From assembly GCF_014652615.1 (NCBI RefSeq), contig NZ_BMZD01000003.1:496001-560000 (forward strand): a stretch of DNA of 64,000 nucleotides, read 5' to 3'. How positions within the stretch are numbered: position 1 is the stretch's first letter; every line of letters starts with the position of its first letter. Below are positions 1-8,065 of this stretch, piece after piece. The notes beneath the pieces were generated by a model that saw nothing but the letters and a program-made list of their open reading frames with translations, was not told the origin of the DNA and made no database searches. The DNA comes from Novosphingobium arvoryzae. GTDB lineage: Bacteria; Pseudomonadota; Alphaproteobacteria; Sphingomonadales; Sphingomonadaceae. Position numbers and translations under genes: made by a program.

Positions 1-1
1 G

Positions 2-1207
2 GATTCCACCGAGGATTTCGCGGCCTATCTCAAGGCGGCGGGCGGCCCTTGCGCCGATGAGGCAAAGTGTGACCTCTACGCTGCCGAGGCGCTCAACCAC
101 TTCGCCTGGCTCAAGGCGCAGGGCGTGCCCTATCGCGGCAATTACCTGCCGGGCAAGCACATCGAACCGACCGACGATTCCACGCTGATCTGGTCTGGCA
201 GCGAAGCCGCGGCACCGTTCTGCGATCTGGCCAAGCCCGCCCCGCGCGGACACGTGATCCAGCACATGGGCTGGGGCGGCGGCAGGCCGCTGGTCGATAT
301 CCTCGAAGCCAGCGCCCGCGCCAAGGGCGTGGAGGTTGTTGCCGATGCCCGCGCCGTGGCCCTGATCCGCGACGATGAGCGGATTGTCGGGGTGGTCGTG
401 CGCATCGACAACCAGAACCGGTTCGTGCGGGCCAGCAAGGGCGTGGTCCTGGCAACCGGCGGGTTCGTGTTCAACGAGGAAATGCGGCGCAAGCACTGCC
501 CGGACACCTTCAAGCTGAACGATCCGATTGGCGACAAGGACGATGGCGCCGGCATCCTGCTGGGCATGGGCGCGGGCGGCGATGCGATCCACATGGACCA
601 GTTCTTCACCACTTGTCCGTGGACCATGCCGGAAAGCCATGCCTATGGCGTGTTCGTCAACGCGCAGGGGCAGCGCTTCATCAACGAGGATTGCTATCAC
701 GGCCGGGTCAGCCGCTGCGCGGTCGATCAGCCGGGTGGCAAGGTCTACCTGCTGCTCGACAACGCGCACTTCGTCCAGCCGATGGACTTCGCCCGCATGT
801 CGATTGCCGGCACCGGCGACACCTGGGAAGAGGTCGAGGGCGAGCTGGAACTGCCGAAGGGCACACTCAGCGCCACGATGGCGGTCTATAACGACCACGC
901 CCGCGAGGGCCGTGACCCGCTGTTCGGCAAGCGCCCGCCGATACTGACGCCGCTGGACCAGGGGCCGTTCGTGGCGCTGGAGCTGAATTTCCAGACCAGC
1001 TACTTCAGCTTCTTCACGCTGGGCGGCTTGCGCACCAGCACCCGCGGTGAAGTGCTGGACCGCGCTGGGCAGCCGGTTTCGGGCTTGTTCGCCGCCGGTC
1101 GTTGCACGTCTGGCCTGCCGGCATGGGGCCATGGCTATTCGTCGGGGATGAGCCTGGCCGATTGCACGTTCTTCGGGCGGCAAGCCGGGCGCGCCGCAGC
1201 GGGCTGA
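2..1207 (+). CDS. FAD-dependent oxidoreductase, fumarate-reductase/KstD-like (5' partial)
   Basis: The reading frame is open from the first bases of the window, so the N-terminus with the FAD dinucleotide-binding loop lies outside. The visible 401 residues match the FAD_binding_2 family of flavoprotein dehydrogenases (fumarate reductase flavoprotein and 3-ketosteroid dehydrogenase type). Seen directly are the VVLATGGF segment that closes the FAD domain and a C-terminal GHGYSSGMSLAD flavin-binding stretch. The family removes hydrogens from, or adds them to, C-C bonds next to a carbonyl. A SnoaL-like gene follows after 7 bases, so the two probably form one operon. The substrate cannot be deduced. 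The GTG at 125 is an internal codon, not the start. Confidence 0.85.
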   Translation, partial: DSTEDFAAYLKAAGGPCADEAKCDLYAAEALNHFAWLKAQGVPYRGNYLPGKHIEPTDDSTLIWSGSEAAAPFCDLAKPAPRGHVIQHMGWGGGRPLVDILEASARAKGVEVVADARAVALIRDDERIVGVVVRIDNQNRFVRASKGVVLATGGFVFNEEMRRKHCPDTFKLNDPIGDKDDGAGILLGMGAGGDAIHMDQFFTTCPWTMPESHAYGVFVNAQGQRFINEDCYHGRVSRCAVDQPGGKVYLLLDNAHFVQPMDFARMSIAGTGDTWEEVEGELELPKGTLSATMAVYNDHAREGRDPLFGKRPPILTPLDQGPFVALELNFQTSYFSFFTLGGLRTSTRGEVLDRAGQPVSGLFAAGRCTSGLPAWGHGYSSGMSLADCTFFGRQAGRAAAG

Positions 1208-1214
1208 CCGGCGC

Positions 1215-1667
1215 ATGGCGGACCTTGAGCAGCGCCTGCAAGCACTTGAGGACCGCGAGGCAATCCGCAACCTGATTGCCAGCTATGGCCCCCTCGCCGA
1301 TTGCGGCGCGGCAGATGAACTCGCCGCGCTGTGGAGCGAGGACGGGCGCTATGGCGTGAGCGGATTTGCGGATGCGCACGGACGCCCGGAAATCGCCGGT
1401 CTGATCGAAGGCGCCTATCACCAGCAACTGATGGCGGATGGCTGTGCCCACCTGCTCGGCCCAGTGGCCATCGACCTTTCGGGCGACACTGCGACCGCAC
1501 GGGGACACAGTGTCGTGCTGCGCTGGAACGGTGCAGCATTCGAAGTGCTGCGGGTAGCCGCGAACCGCTGGACGCTCGCGCGGATCGACGGAGGCTGGCA
1601 GGTCACCCGCCGCGACAACGCCCTGCTCCAGGGCGATGCCGCAGCGCGTGAATTGCTGCGCCCCTGA
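1215..1667 (+). CDS. SnoaL/NTF2-like protein
   Basis: This 150-residue protein opens with the LEQRLQALEDREAIRNLIASY pattern typical of the SnoaL_4/NTF2-like fold, a small cone-shaped alpha+beta barrel. Members serve as cyclases, isomerases, dehydratases or oxygenase subunits, and many are uncharacterised. It sits 7 bases behind the flavoprotein and converges with an SDR gene six bases downstream, so there is no room for a separate terminator. It is one of five such proteins in the cluster; here the function is probably isomerisation, dehydration or ligand binding, which is inference. Confidence 0.75.
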   Translation: MADLEQRLQALEDREAIRNLIASYGPLADCGAADELAALWSEDGRYGVSGFADAHGRPEIAGLIEGAYHQQLMADGCAHLLGPVAIDLSGDTATARGHSVVLRWNGAAFEVLRVAANRWTLARIDGGWQVTRRDNALLQGDAAARELLRP

Positions 1668-1673
1668 CCAGCG

Positions 1674-2414
1674 TCAACCGGCCAGTTGGCCACCATCGAT
1701 GGTGAACAGAGAGCCCGTCACCTTGGCCGCGCGATCGCTCGCCAGATAGGCGAACAGCTCGGCAATATCCTCTGGCTCGCACGATCCGTCGGGCAGCTTG
1801 GGCGCGTTACGCATCACCAGCGACCAGTCAACATCGCCTGGCGGCGGCGCGCTGTGCCCCATCGCGGTGTTGACCTGCCCAGGACAGATCGCGTTCACGC
1901 GCACGCCCTTGCTGGCGAATTCCACCGCGAGGCTCTTGGTCAGCGCGGCCACGCCGTGCTTCGACGCCGCATAGGCACAGGTATAGGCGATGCCCTGCAG
2001 CGCGGCGGTGGACGCGGTGTTGACGATGTTGCCCTTGCTTTCGATCAGGTGCGGTAGCGCCGCGCGCGACAAGCACCACACGCTACCCAGGTTGATACGC
2101 AGCACACGGTCGAACCGGTCTTCGTCGAAATCCAGCGAATTGCCCCAATCCAGCACCCCGGCGACATTGGCCAGGATATCGAGGCCGTCCTTGGCGGCGC
2201 TGGCCACCAGTTCCCGGCACGAGGCATAGTCCGCCGCATCGAAGGTCAGCACCGTGGGCGCAGCGGCCATCAGTGCTGCGGTTTCCGCCAGCCCTTCCGC
2301 GTTGCGGTCGGCAATGGTCACGTGTGCGCCTTCCGCCGCGAACCGGATCGCGGTGGCACGCCCGATGCCCGATGCCGCGCCCGTCACCAGCGCCTTCTTG
2401 CCTGCAAGTGTCAT
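1674..2414 (-). CDS. Short-chain dehydrogenase/reductase (SDR)
   Basis: A classical SDR of 246 residues. The NAD(P)-binding TGAASGIG motif lies near residues 10-17, an NVAGV stretch is in the middle, and the catalytic YAASK tetrad follows NTAST. Such enzymes interconvert alcohols and ketones. The start at 2414 is chosen over the upstream codon at 2453 because GGGAGAGACAAC stands directly before it and the Rossmann strand begins six residues later. It lies downstream of the TonB-dependent receptor on the same strand, with a hairpin terminator between them. It is probably one of the alcohol dehydrogenases of the catabolic route. Confidence 0.85.
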   Translation of the reverse strand: MTLAGKKALVTGAASGIGRATAIRFAAEGAHVTIADRNAEGLAETAALMAAAPTVLTFDAADYASCRELVASAAKDGLDILANVAGVLDWGNSLDFDEDRFDRVLRINLGSVWCLSRAALPHLIESKGNIVNTASTAALQGIAYTCAYAASKHGVAALTKSLAVEFASKGVRVNAICPGQVNTAMGHSAPPPGDVDWSLVMRNAPKLPDGSCEPEDIAELFAYLASDRAAKVTGSLFTIDGGQLAG

Positions 2415-2432
2415 GTTGTCTCTCCCATAGGA

Positions 2433-2467
2433 AAAGGGCGCCCCGGTTTTCACCGGGACGCCCCTTT
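2433..2467 (-). terminator. Hairpin terminator of the TonB-dependent receptor gene
   Basis: A GC-rich inverted repeat (AAAGGGCGCCCCGG facing CCGGGACGCCCCTTT, one bulge, loop TTTTCA) lies between the receptor stop codon and the SDR start. On the minus strand it ends in CCCTTTTCC, so it can work as an intrinsic terminator. It also sits just upstream of the SDR ribosome binding site. Confidence 0.65.
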
Positions 2468-2477
2468 GCCGTCCAGC

Positions 2478-4823
2478 TTAGAAGCGGACCGCGCCGGTCA
2501 CGCCGAAGGTGCGCGGATCGGGGAAGTACCCCAGCGTCAGGCCGCCGAAGCCGGGGCCGAAGTCGATGAAGTTCGACGGGTTGGCTTCCTTGGTCAGGTT
2601 GCGCACCCAGCCCGCCAGTTCCACCGAAGCACCGCCCAGCGGGATATCCGCCACGGCGAGGCGCAGGTTCACCATGGTGCGGCCCTTGGACTTGGTGTTG
2701 AACGCATCCTGATCCGAAGCGGTCGGCGTCGTCAGCGCATACGGGAAGGTGTAGTAGGACGACACGTGGTTCACGTCGGCATAGAAGTTGACCTTGCCCC
2801 AGTCACCCTTCGCCAGCCGCACGTCCAGACCGGCCGAAGCGGTTGCCTTCGGCGTGTGCGGGAAGGCGCGGTTGCCCGCCACGTCCACGCCGCCGTCGAG
2901 GTAGCTCTTGTACTTGGCATCGAGGATGGCGAGCGAGGCGTTCAGCGTGATCGCTTCGACCGGGCGCACCACGGTTTCGAATTCCAGGCCGCGAATGCGC
3001 GCCGCCGCCGCGTTGCGGACGATCGACGAAGCCGCACCGGAAGCCGTGAACACCGACAGCTGGATGTCCTTGTGCTCATCCTGGAACGCGGCAACGTTGA
3101 AGATCACCTTGCCGTCGAGCAGGCGGGTCTTGAGGCCCAGTTCATAGCTGTCGACCTTTTCCGGGCGATAGGGATCGCACAGTTCCAGCGCGCCGGTCGG
3201 GCAGGCGGCGGTCGGCGCGGCGAACACGTTGGTTTCACCGTTGAAGCCGCCCGACTTGAAGCCGCGCGCATAGCGGGCATAGACGTTGACGTTGTCGTTC
3301 ACCGCGTAGCTGAGCGTCGCGGCCGGCGAGAAGTCGTTATACTTCGCGTCGGGGATCACGCCGTAGGGGATGTTCGCCACCACCAGCGGGCTGGTGATGC
3401 CGTTCGCGGCATCGAAGTTGATCCGCAGATACCGGCGGATGTCCTTCTTTTCGTGCGTGTAGCGCGCGCCCAGGGTCAGCTTCAGCGCGTCGGTGAAGTT
3501 GTAGTCCAGCTGGGTGTAGAGCGCGAAGGCTTCGGTGTTCGAGCCATACTCGGACTGATAGTCCGCACCGCCGCCGAAGAACGACTGCGGGTTCAGCGTT
3601 TCCGCCTTTTCCTTGAAGTAGAACGCGCCCAGCACATAGGCGAGACGGCTGTCAAACGCCTTGCCGGCCAGCTGCAGTTCCTGGCTGTAGGCATAGTAGT
3701 CCGTGATGCGCTGGGTGAAGGCCACCGGGGTCGGCGAGCCATCCAGGTCCAGACCGTCCGACCAGGCGAGGTCGCGATAGGCCGAGATCGACTTCAGCGT
3801 GGCATCGCCCAGTTCCGCCGTCAGCGTCAGCGCGTGGCCATAGCTGCGCGACTTTTCATAGACCGCGCCGTCCATCGACGCCGTTTCGACGCGATTGGGG
3901 TTGGTATACTTGTCGAGCGGGAAGAACGCGCCGCCGAAGGCGTAGCTGGGCGACTTCGGATCGAAGATGTCGCGCGGGTCGCCGTTGCGGTTGACGCTGA
4001 TCAGCTGGGCAAACGGCGGGCGCTGGTCCTGCTTGCTGTAATCATAGGTGTAGTCGGCAGTGATCGTGTCGCTCAGCTCGGCGCGCAGCTGCACCATGAA
4101 GCTGCCGCTATCGATGGTGTCCGTATCGGCGAACTTGTTCGGCAGCGCGGTAACCACACCGGCAACCGGGTTCGGCACCAGCTTCACCAGACCATCGCGC
4201 TTGCGATACTGGCCCGAAACCTTAGCGGAGAAGATCCCCACTTGCGGCAGATCGAGCGAGCCGCGCACCTTCCATTCGTTGAAGCTGCCATAGGTCAGCT
4301 CGGCAAAGCCGCCAGCCTGACCGCTGGGCTTCTTGCTCACCAGGTTCACCGCACCGGCCAGCGCGTTGCGACCGTAGAGCGTGCCCTGCGGCCCGCGCAG
4401 GATTTCCACGCGCTCCAGATCGGCGACGTCGAAGATCGAACCCTGCGCCTTGGCGATGTAGACGCCGTCGATGTAGAGGCCAACCGCCGGTTCCCAGGTG
4501 ATCGCCGGGTTGATCGTGACCGAGCCGCGAATGGCGATCTGCGAGATCGTCTTGCTCGACGGGGCGCGCTCGATCTTCACGTTCGGCGCGATGGTGCCCA
4601 AGTTGTCGATCGAATCCACGCCGCGGCTTTCGATGAACGCGCTGCTGACCGCGGAAATCGCGATCGGCACGTCCTGCAGGTTTTCCGAACGCTTCTGCGC
4701 GGTGACGACGATATCACCGATCCCGGCGGATTCGGCATCGTCCTGCGCATCCTGCGCGAACGCCGGAGCGGACAGCAGGACAAGGCTGGTGGACAAGGCA
4801 GTAGCAAAGGCAAGGCGGCGCAT
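2478..4823 (-). CDS. TonB-dependent outer-membrane receptor
   Basis: This 781-residue protein begins with a signal peptide (MRRLAFATALSTSLVLLSAPAFAQ). A TonB-box-like DIVVTAQKR comes next, then a plug domain with VEILRGPQGTLYGRNA, and a beta-barrel ending in an aromatic residue (VRF). It should import a ligand across the outer membrane using TonB energy. The start at 4823 follows GGGAGGATACCT; the 24 extra upstream residues do not look like a signal peptide. It resembles the large sphingomonad receptor family found next to aromatic, steroid or terpenoid catabolic genes. The ligand is unknown. Confidence 0.92.
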   Translation of the reverse strand: MRRLAFATALSTSLVLLSAPAFAQDAQDDAESAGIGDIVVTAQKRSENLQDVPIAISAVSSAFIESRGVDSIDNLGTIAPNVKIERAPSSKTISQIAIRGSVTINPAITWEPAVGLYIDGVYIAKAQGSIFDVADLERVEILRGPQGTLYGRNALAGAVNLVSKKPSGQAGGFAELTYGSFNEWKVRGSLDLPQVGIFSAKVSGQYRKRDGLVKLVPNPVAGVVTALPNKFADTDTIDSGSFMVQLRAELSDTITADYTYDYSKQDQRPPFAQLISVNRNGDPRDIFDPKSPSYAFGGAFFPLDKYTNPNRVETASMDGAVYEKSRSYGHALTLTAELGDATLKSISAYRDLAWSDGLDLDGSPTPVAFTQRITDYYAYSQELQLAGKAFDSRLAYVLGAFYFKEKAETLNPQSFFGGGADYQSEYGSNTEAFALYTQLDYNFTDALKLTLGARYTHEKKDIRRYLRINFDAANGITSPLVVANIPYGVIPDAKYNDFSPAATLSYAVNDNVNVYARYARGFKSGGFNGETNVFAAPTAACPTGALELCDPYRPEKVDSYELGLKTRLLDGKVIFNVAAFQDEHKDIQLSVFTASGAASSIVRNAAAARIRGLEFETVVRPVEAITLNASLAILDAKYKSYLDGGVDVAGNRAFPHTPKATASAGLDVRLAKGDWGKVNFYADVNHVSSYYTFPYALTTPTASDQDAFNTKSKGRTMVNLRLAVADIPLGGASVELAGWVRNLTKEANPSNFIDFGPGFGGLTLGYFPDPRTFGVTGAVRF

Positions 4824-4989
4824 AGGTATCCTCCCGTTATGGCCACGCGAACCGCAATTCGCGTAAAAATCTTGGCGCGCCGATACGACTTTCAATTATA
4901 TCTTGCAACCATTGCAATCGATCCACTAGATTGCTGCGCACAAATTTCCGCATTGCGTTGCCGTGATGCCACAGCAGGAAACCGCCTTC
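4824..4989. promoter_or_regulatory. Divergent promoter region
   Basis: This AT-richer spacer separates the minus-strand receptor from the plus-strand SnoaL-like gene. It contains TTGCAACCATTGCAA, in which TTGCAA is repeated, and on the minus strand TTACGCGAAT (4857-4866). The latter resembles boxes before other genes of this cluster (23805, 23831). Promoter placement is inferred from gene orientation. Confidence 0.45.
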
Positions 4990-5625
4990 ATGACCACCTC
5001 CGCCACCTCGCTCGAAGCCCGGATCGACCGGCTGGAATCGCTGGACGCGATCCGCCAGCTGCCCGCCAAGTATGCGCTGGCACTCGACATGCGGGATATG
5101 GACGCGATGGTCTCGCTGTTCCCCGCCGATGTCCGAGTGGGCAAGGACGCGTCCGGGCGGCAGGCCTTGCGCGCCTACATGGACCGCACGCTGCGCTCCC
5201 CCTTCACCGGCACGTCGCACCATATCGGCGGGCACGTGATTGAATTCGACGATCCGGACCACGCGCACGGCATCGTCTATTCCAAGAACGAGCACGAAAC
5301 GGGCGATGAATGGGTCATCATGCAGATGATGTATTCGGATGATTACGTCCGTCAGGATGGCCGCTGGTATTTTGCCCGCCGGCTGCCGCTCTACTGGTAT
5401 GCGACCGACCTGAACAAGCCGCCCATCGGCGACCGCAAGATGCGCTGGCCGGACACCGAATGGGTCGAAGGCAACTTCCACAAGCTGTTCCCCAGCTTCG
5501 CCGAGTTCTGGTCGCGCGAGGGCGACAGTGGCGCCCCGGTGGCGGAGCCCGCCCCGCTCGAAAAGTTCCTCGAAACGATGCGCCGGGGCCAAAGCGCGCC
5601 CAAGGTCAAGGTACGCGCCGATTGA
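4990..5625 (+). CDS. SnoaL-like domain protein
   Basis: A 211-residue protein whose N-terminus (LEARIDRLESLDAIRQLPAKYALALD) is characteristic of the SnoaL_4/NTF2-like family. Residues YVRQDGRWYFARR form the usual late beta-hairpin. The chosen ATG at 4990 follows AGGAA with about 10 bases spacing; GTG at 4963 and ATG at 4966 are alternatives with no clear ribosome binding site. It is divergent from the receptor gene and followed by an exported acid phosphatase. Its role may be dehydration, isomerisation or binding of a pathway intermediate; this is inferred only from the family. Confidence 0.78.
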   Translation: MTTSATSLEARIDRLESLDAIRQLPAKYALALDMRDMDAMVSLFPADVRVGKDASGRQALRAYMDRTLRSPFTGTSHHIGGHVIEFDDPDHAHGIVYSKNEHETGDEWVIMQMMYSDDYVRQDGRWYFARRLPLYWYATDLNKPPIGDRKMRWPDTEWVEGNFHKLFPSFAEFWSREGDSGAPVAEPAPLEKFLETMRRGQSAPKVKVRAD

Positions 5626-5682
5626 GCGCGTGACCTGCGCCGCAAAGTGATGTTACCCCTTCCGGGAAAGAGGGGAGAGATC

Positions 5683-6477
5683 ATGAAAGTTCGCGCCGTT
5701 TCCATTGGCCTGCTGGCCCTGTGCAGCACGGCCGTCGTGGCTGAACAGGCTGGCACTTCGCCGCGCTTGCCGCCCGGCATGGCCCCCGGATACCTGGCAC
5801 TGGATGCCGTGCCCGACAGCGCGGCCCTGCTGCCTCCCGCACCGGCCAAGGGATCGGGCACGGAAGCGCGCGACAAGGCCGCCGCGAAAGCCGCGCTGGC
5901 AGCACACAACACCCCGCGCTGGACCTTCGCGACCAGCGATGCGGACCTGTTCGGCCCCAAGGCAACGGGCGCGCTGTCGTGCGCGGCGGGATTCGAGATT
6001 TCGCCGCAGACCACGCCGAAACTCGACAAGTTGCTGCGCCGCACGATCATCGACTTCGGCTTTTCCACCTACCGCGCCAAGCAGAAGTTCAATCGCGACC
6101 GCCCGTTTGAAATGAACAAGCGGCCGATCTGCACGCCCGATCAGGACGCGATGCTGCGCAAGGACGGTTCGTATCCGTCTGGCCACTCGGCCATCGGGTT
6201 CGGCTGGGGGCTGGTGCTGGCCGGGCTGGTGCCAGAGCGCGCCACGCAGCTGGTGTCGCGCGGTCGGGCGTTTGGCGAAAGCCGCCGGTTCTGCAATGTC
6301 CACTGGCAAAGCGACGTCGAGGAAGGCCGGGTTGTGGCCGCAGCGGTCTATGCCCGCTTGCAGGCCGATGCGGCCTATCAGGCCGACCTTGCCGCCGTGC
6401 GTGACGAGCTGGCCGGACCACGCCAGCCCCCGGCGCGCGATTGCGCGGCAGAGGCCAGCGCGCTGGCCAGCGGCTGA
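5683..6477 (+). CDS. Class A acid phosphatase (PAP2 superfamily), exported
   Basis: All three parts of the vanadium-haloperoxidase/acid phosphatase signature are present. These are K-x6-RP (KQKFNRDRP), PSGH, and SR-x5-H-x3-D (SRRFCNVHWQSD). The 264-residue protein starts with a signal peptide (MKVRAVSIGLLALCSTAVVA), so it acts in the periplasm or outside, hydrolysing phosphomonoesters. The ATG at 5683 follows GAGGGGAGAGATC. It ends one base before the stop codon of the convergent SDR. A phosphatase in an oxidative catabolic cluster is unexpected; it may free phosphate from a conjugated substrate, or it may be unrelated. Confidence 0.9.
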   Translation: MKVRAVSIGLLALCSTAVVAEQAGTSPRLPPGMAPGYLALDAVPDSAALLPPAPAKGSGTEARDKAAAKAALAAHNTPRWTFATSDADLFGPKATGALSCAAGFEISPQTTPKLDKLLRRTIIDFGFSTYRAKQKFNRDRPFEMNKRPICTPDQDAMLRKDGSYPSGHSAIGFGWGLVLAGLVPERATQLVSRGRAFGESRRFCNVHWQSDVEEGRVVAAAVYARLQADAAYQADLAAVRDELAGPRQPPARDCAAEASALASG

Positions 6478-7272
6478 TTACATCCGCTGCGAGGAAATGT
6501 TGCCGCCGTCGACCACCAGTTCCGCGGCGGTGACATAGCTGGCCTCATCCGACAGCAGGAACCGCACCGCACGACCGATTTCTTCCGGCGCGCCCAGCCG
6601 CTCCAGCAGGATGCGCCGCTCGAACGTGCCTTTGGGCAAGTAATCGACGGTGGGCTTCAGCATCGGGGTCAGGATCTGCCCCGGCGAAACGGCATTGATG
6701 CGGATGCCATCCTGCGCCAGCCGGTCCGCCAGCGAACGGATCATCGCCAGCATCCCGCCCTTGGCCGCGCTGTAAACCGGGTTGGCCATGTGGCCGAGCG
6801 TGGCGTTGATCGAAGCGATGCCGACAATGGCCGATCCGGGGTTGGCCTTGAAATCGGGCAGCAACGCTTTTGCCAGCATGGCCAGGGGGCGCAAGTGCGT
6901 GTTGATCCCGGCCGCCCAGACGCCTTCGTCCAGCCCATCGAGCGAGCCGGTATCGACCACGCCTGCAGCATGAACCAGACCGCCCAGCGATCCCAGCGCG
7001 GCGCGGCTGGCGTCAGTCGCGGCGGGATAGGCCGACAGGTCGATCAGGTCGATGGCGACCCCGATTGCAGCCACGCCGGTCTGCGCATGCAGCGCTGCCG
7101 CTTCGGCCCGCGCCTTGTCGCCGTTGATGTCCCACAGCGCCACTCCGCGCCCCACCGCCGCCAACGCCTGCGCGCAGGCAAGGCCGATGCCCGACGCACC
7201 GCCGGTCACGATCACGCCGGTTCCGGGCTGGCCGAGGCGCGGCTGCAGGTCAGAAGAAATAGCTGCCTCCAT
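6478..7272 (-). CDS. Short-chain dehydrogenase/reductase
   Basis: A classical SDR of about 264 residues with TGGASGIG for cofactor binding and the catalytic YSAAK. The C-terminus VVDGGNI is the usual end of the substrate loop. The start is uncertain: ATG at 7272 overlaps the end of the upstream SDR gene by about 23 bases and lacks a strong ribosome binding site, suggesting translational coupling. It is the last gene of a six- to eight-gene minus-strand run (13532 to 6478). It probably oxidises or reduces a ring or side-chain hydroxyl. Confidence 0.82.
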   Translation of the reverse strand: MEAAISSDLQPRLGQPGTGVIVTGGASGIGLACAQALAAVGRGVALWDINGDKARAEAAALHAQTGVAAIGVAIDLIDLSAYPAATDASRAALGSLGGLVHAAGVVDTGSLDGLDEGVWAAGINTHLRPLAMLAKALLPDFKANPGSAIVGIASINATLGHMANPVYSAAKGGMLAMIRSLADRLAQDGIRINAVSPGQILTPMLKPTVDYLPKGTFERRILLERLGAPEEIGRAVRFLLSDEASYVTAAELVVDGGNISSQRM

Positions 7273-8065
7273 TGGCGACCAGCACCGACCCGGTGACATA
7301 GCTGGCGTCATCGCTGGCCAGGTAAGCCACCGCCGCCGCGATTTCCGCCGGATCGGCCATGCGGCCCAGCGGCACGCTCGATTCCATTGCCGTGATCCAT
7401 TCCGCCGGAATGCCCTGCATGATCGGCGTATTGGTCGGCCCCGGCGCGACCGCGTTGACGCGGATCTTGCGCGGCGCGAGTTCGCGCGAGAGTTGGCGGG
7501 TCAGACCGATCACCGCCGCCTTGCTGGTGACGTAGTGCGCACTGCCCTCACCCGATTGCGCGCTGGTCGAGCTGATGTTGATGATCGCGCCCGGATTGCC
7601 ATCCTGCGCCAAGACGCGGGTAAACTCCCGGCAGACATAGAATGTGCCGTTGAGGTTTACGGCCAGCACGCCGGCCCAGCCCGCATCGCCCATGTGGATT
7701 AGGTGATCGACGATCACGTCGCTCTTGCCATGCTCTGCCAGCTCGGCGTTGCGCTGCCCCATCGCGGCATAGAATTCGTCCGAACCATCGCCATCGGCGC
7801 GCCCGATCCCGGCGTTGTTGACCGCGATGTCCAGTCGTCCAAACGCGGCCCGCGCTGCCGCGATGCAGCGCGCGACATCAGCGGAGTCGGCCACGTTGCA
7901 GGCCAGGCCCAGCTCCGCACCGCTGGCTTTCGCCGCGGCTTCGTCCATGTCGAGCGCGGCAACGCGCGCGCCATCTGCCGTCAACCGCTCAACAATCGCC
8001 TTGCCGATCCCGCGCCCCGCGCCGGTAACAATCGCCCCGCGCCCGGCCAGCCGTCCGCCACTCAT
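7250..8065 (-). CDS. Short-chain dehydrogenase/reductase
   Basis: This 271-residue SDR has the TGAGRGIG nucleotide-binding motif, VNNAGIG and the catalytic YVTSK. It carries an insertion of about 30 residues (FYAAMGQRNAELAEHGKSDV) between the NNAG motif and the active site, seen in some steroid- and terpene-alcohol dehydrogenases. Its ATG overlaps the stop of the flavoprotein gene by four bases (ATGA), which argues for coupled translation of the dehydrogenase pair. The substrate is unknown. Confidence 0.85.
   Translation of the reverse strand: MSGGRLAGRGAIVTGAGRGIGKAIVERLTADGARVAALDMDEAAAKASGAELGLACNVADSADVARCIAAARAAFGRLDIAVNNAGIGRADGDGSDEFYAAMGQRNAELAEHGKSDVIVDHLIHMGDAGWAGVLAVNLNGTFYVCREFTRVLAQDGNPGAIINISSTSAQSGEGSAHYVTSKAAVIGLTRQLSRELAPRKIRVNAVAPGPTNTPIMQGIPAEWITAMESSVPLGRMADPAEIAAAVAYLASDDASYVTGSVLVANGGSYFF

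Noticed and set aside
2322..5243. 973-codon plus-strand open frame
   Set aside because: It is antisense to the TonB-dependent receptor and covers parts of three genes; its product is Arg/Val/Gln-rich with no domain, typical of a GC-rich shadow frame.
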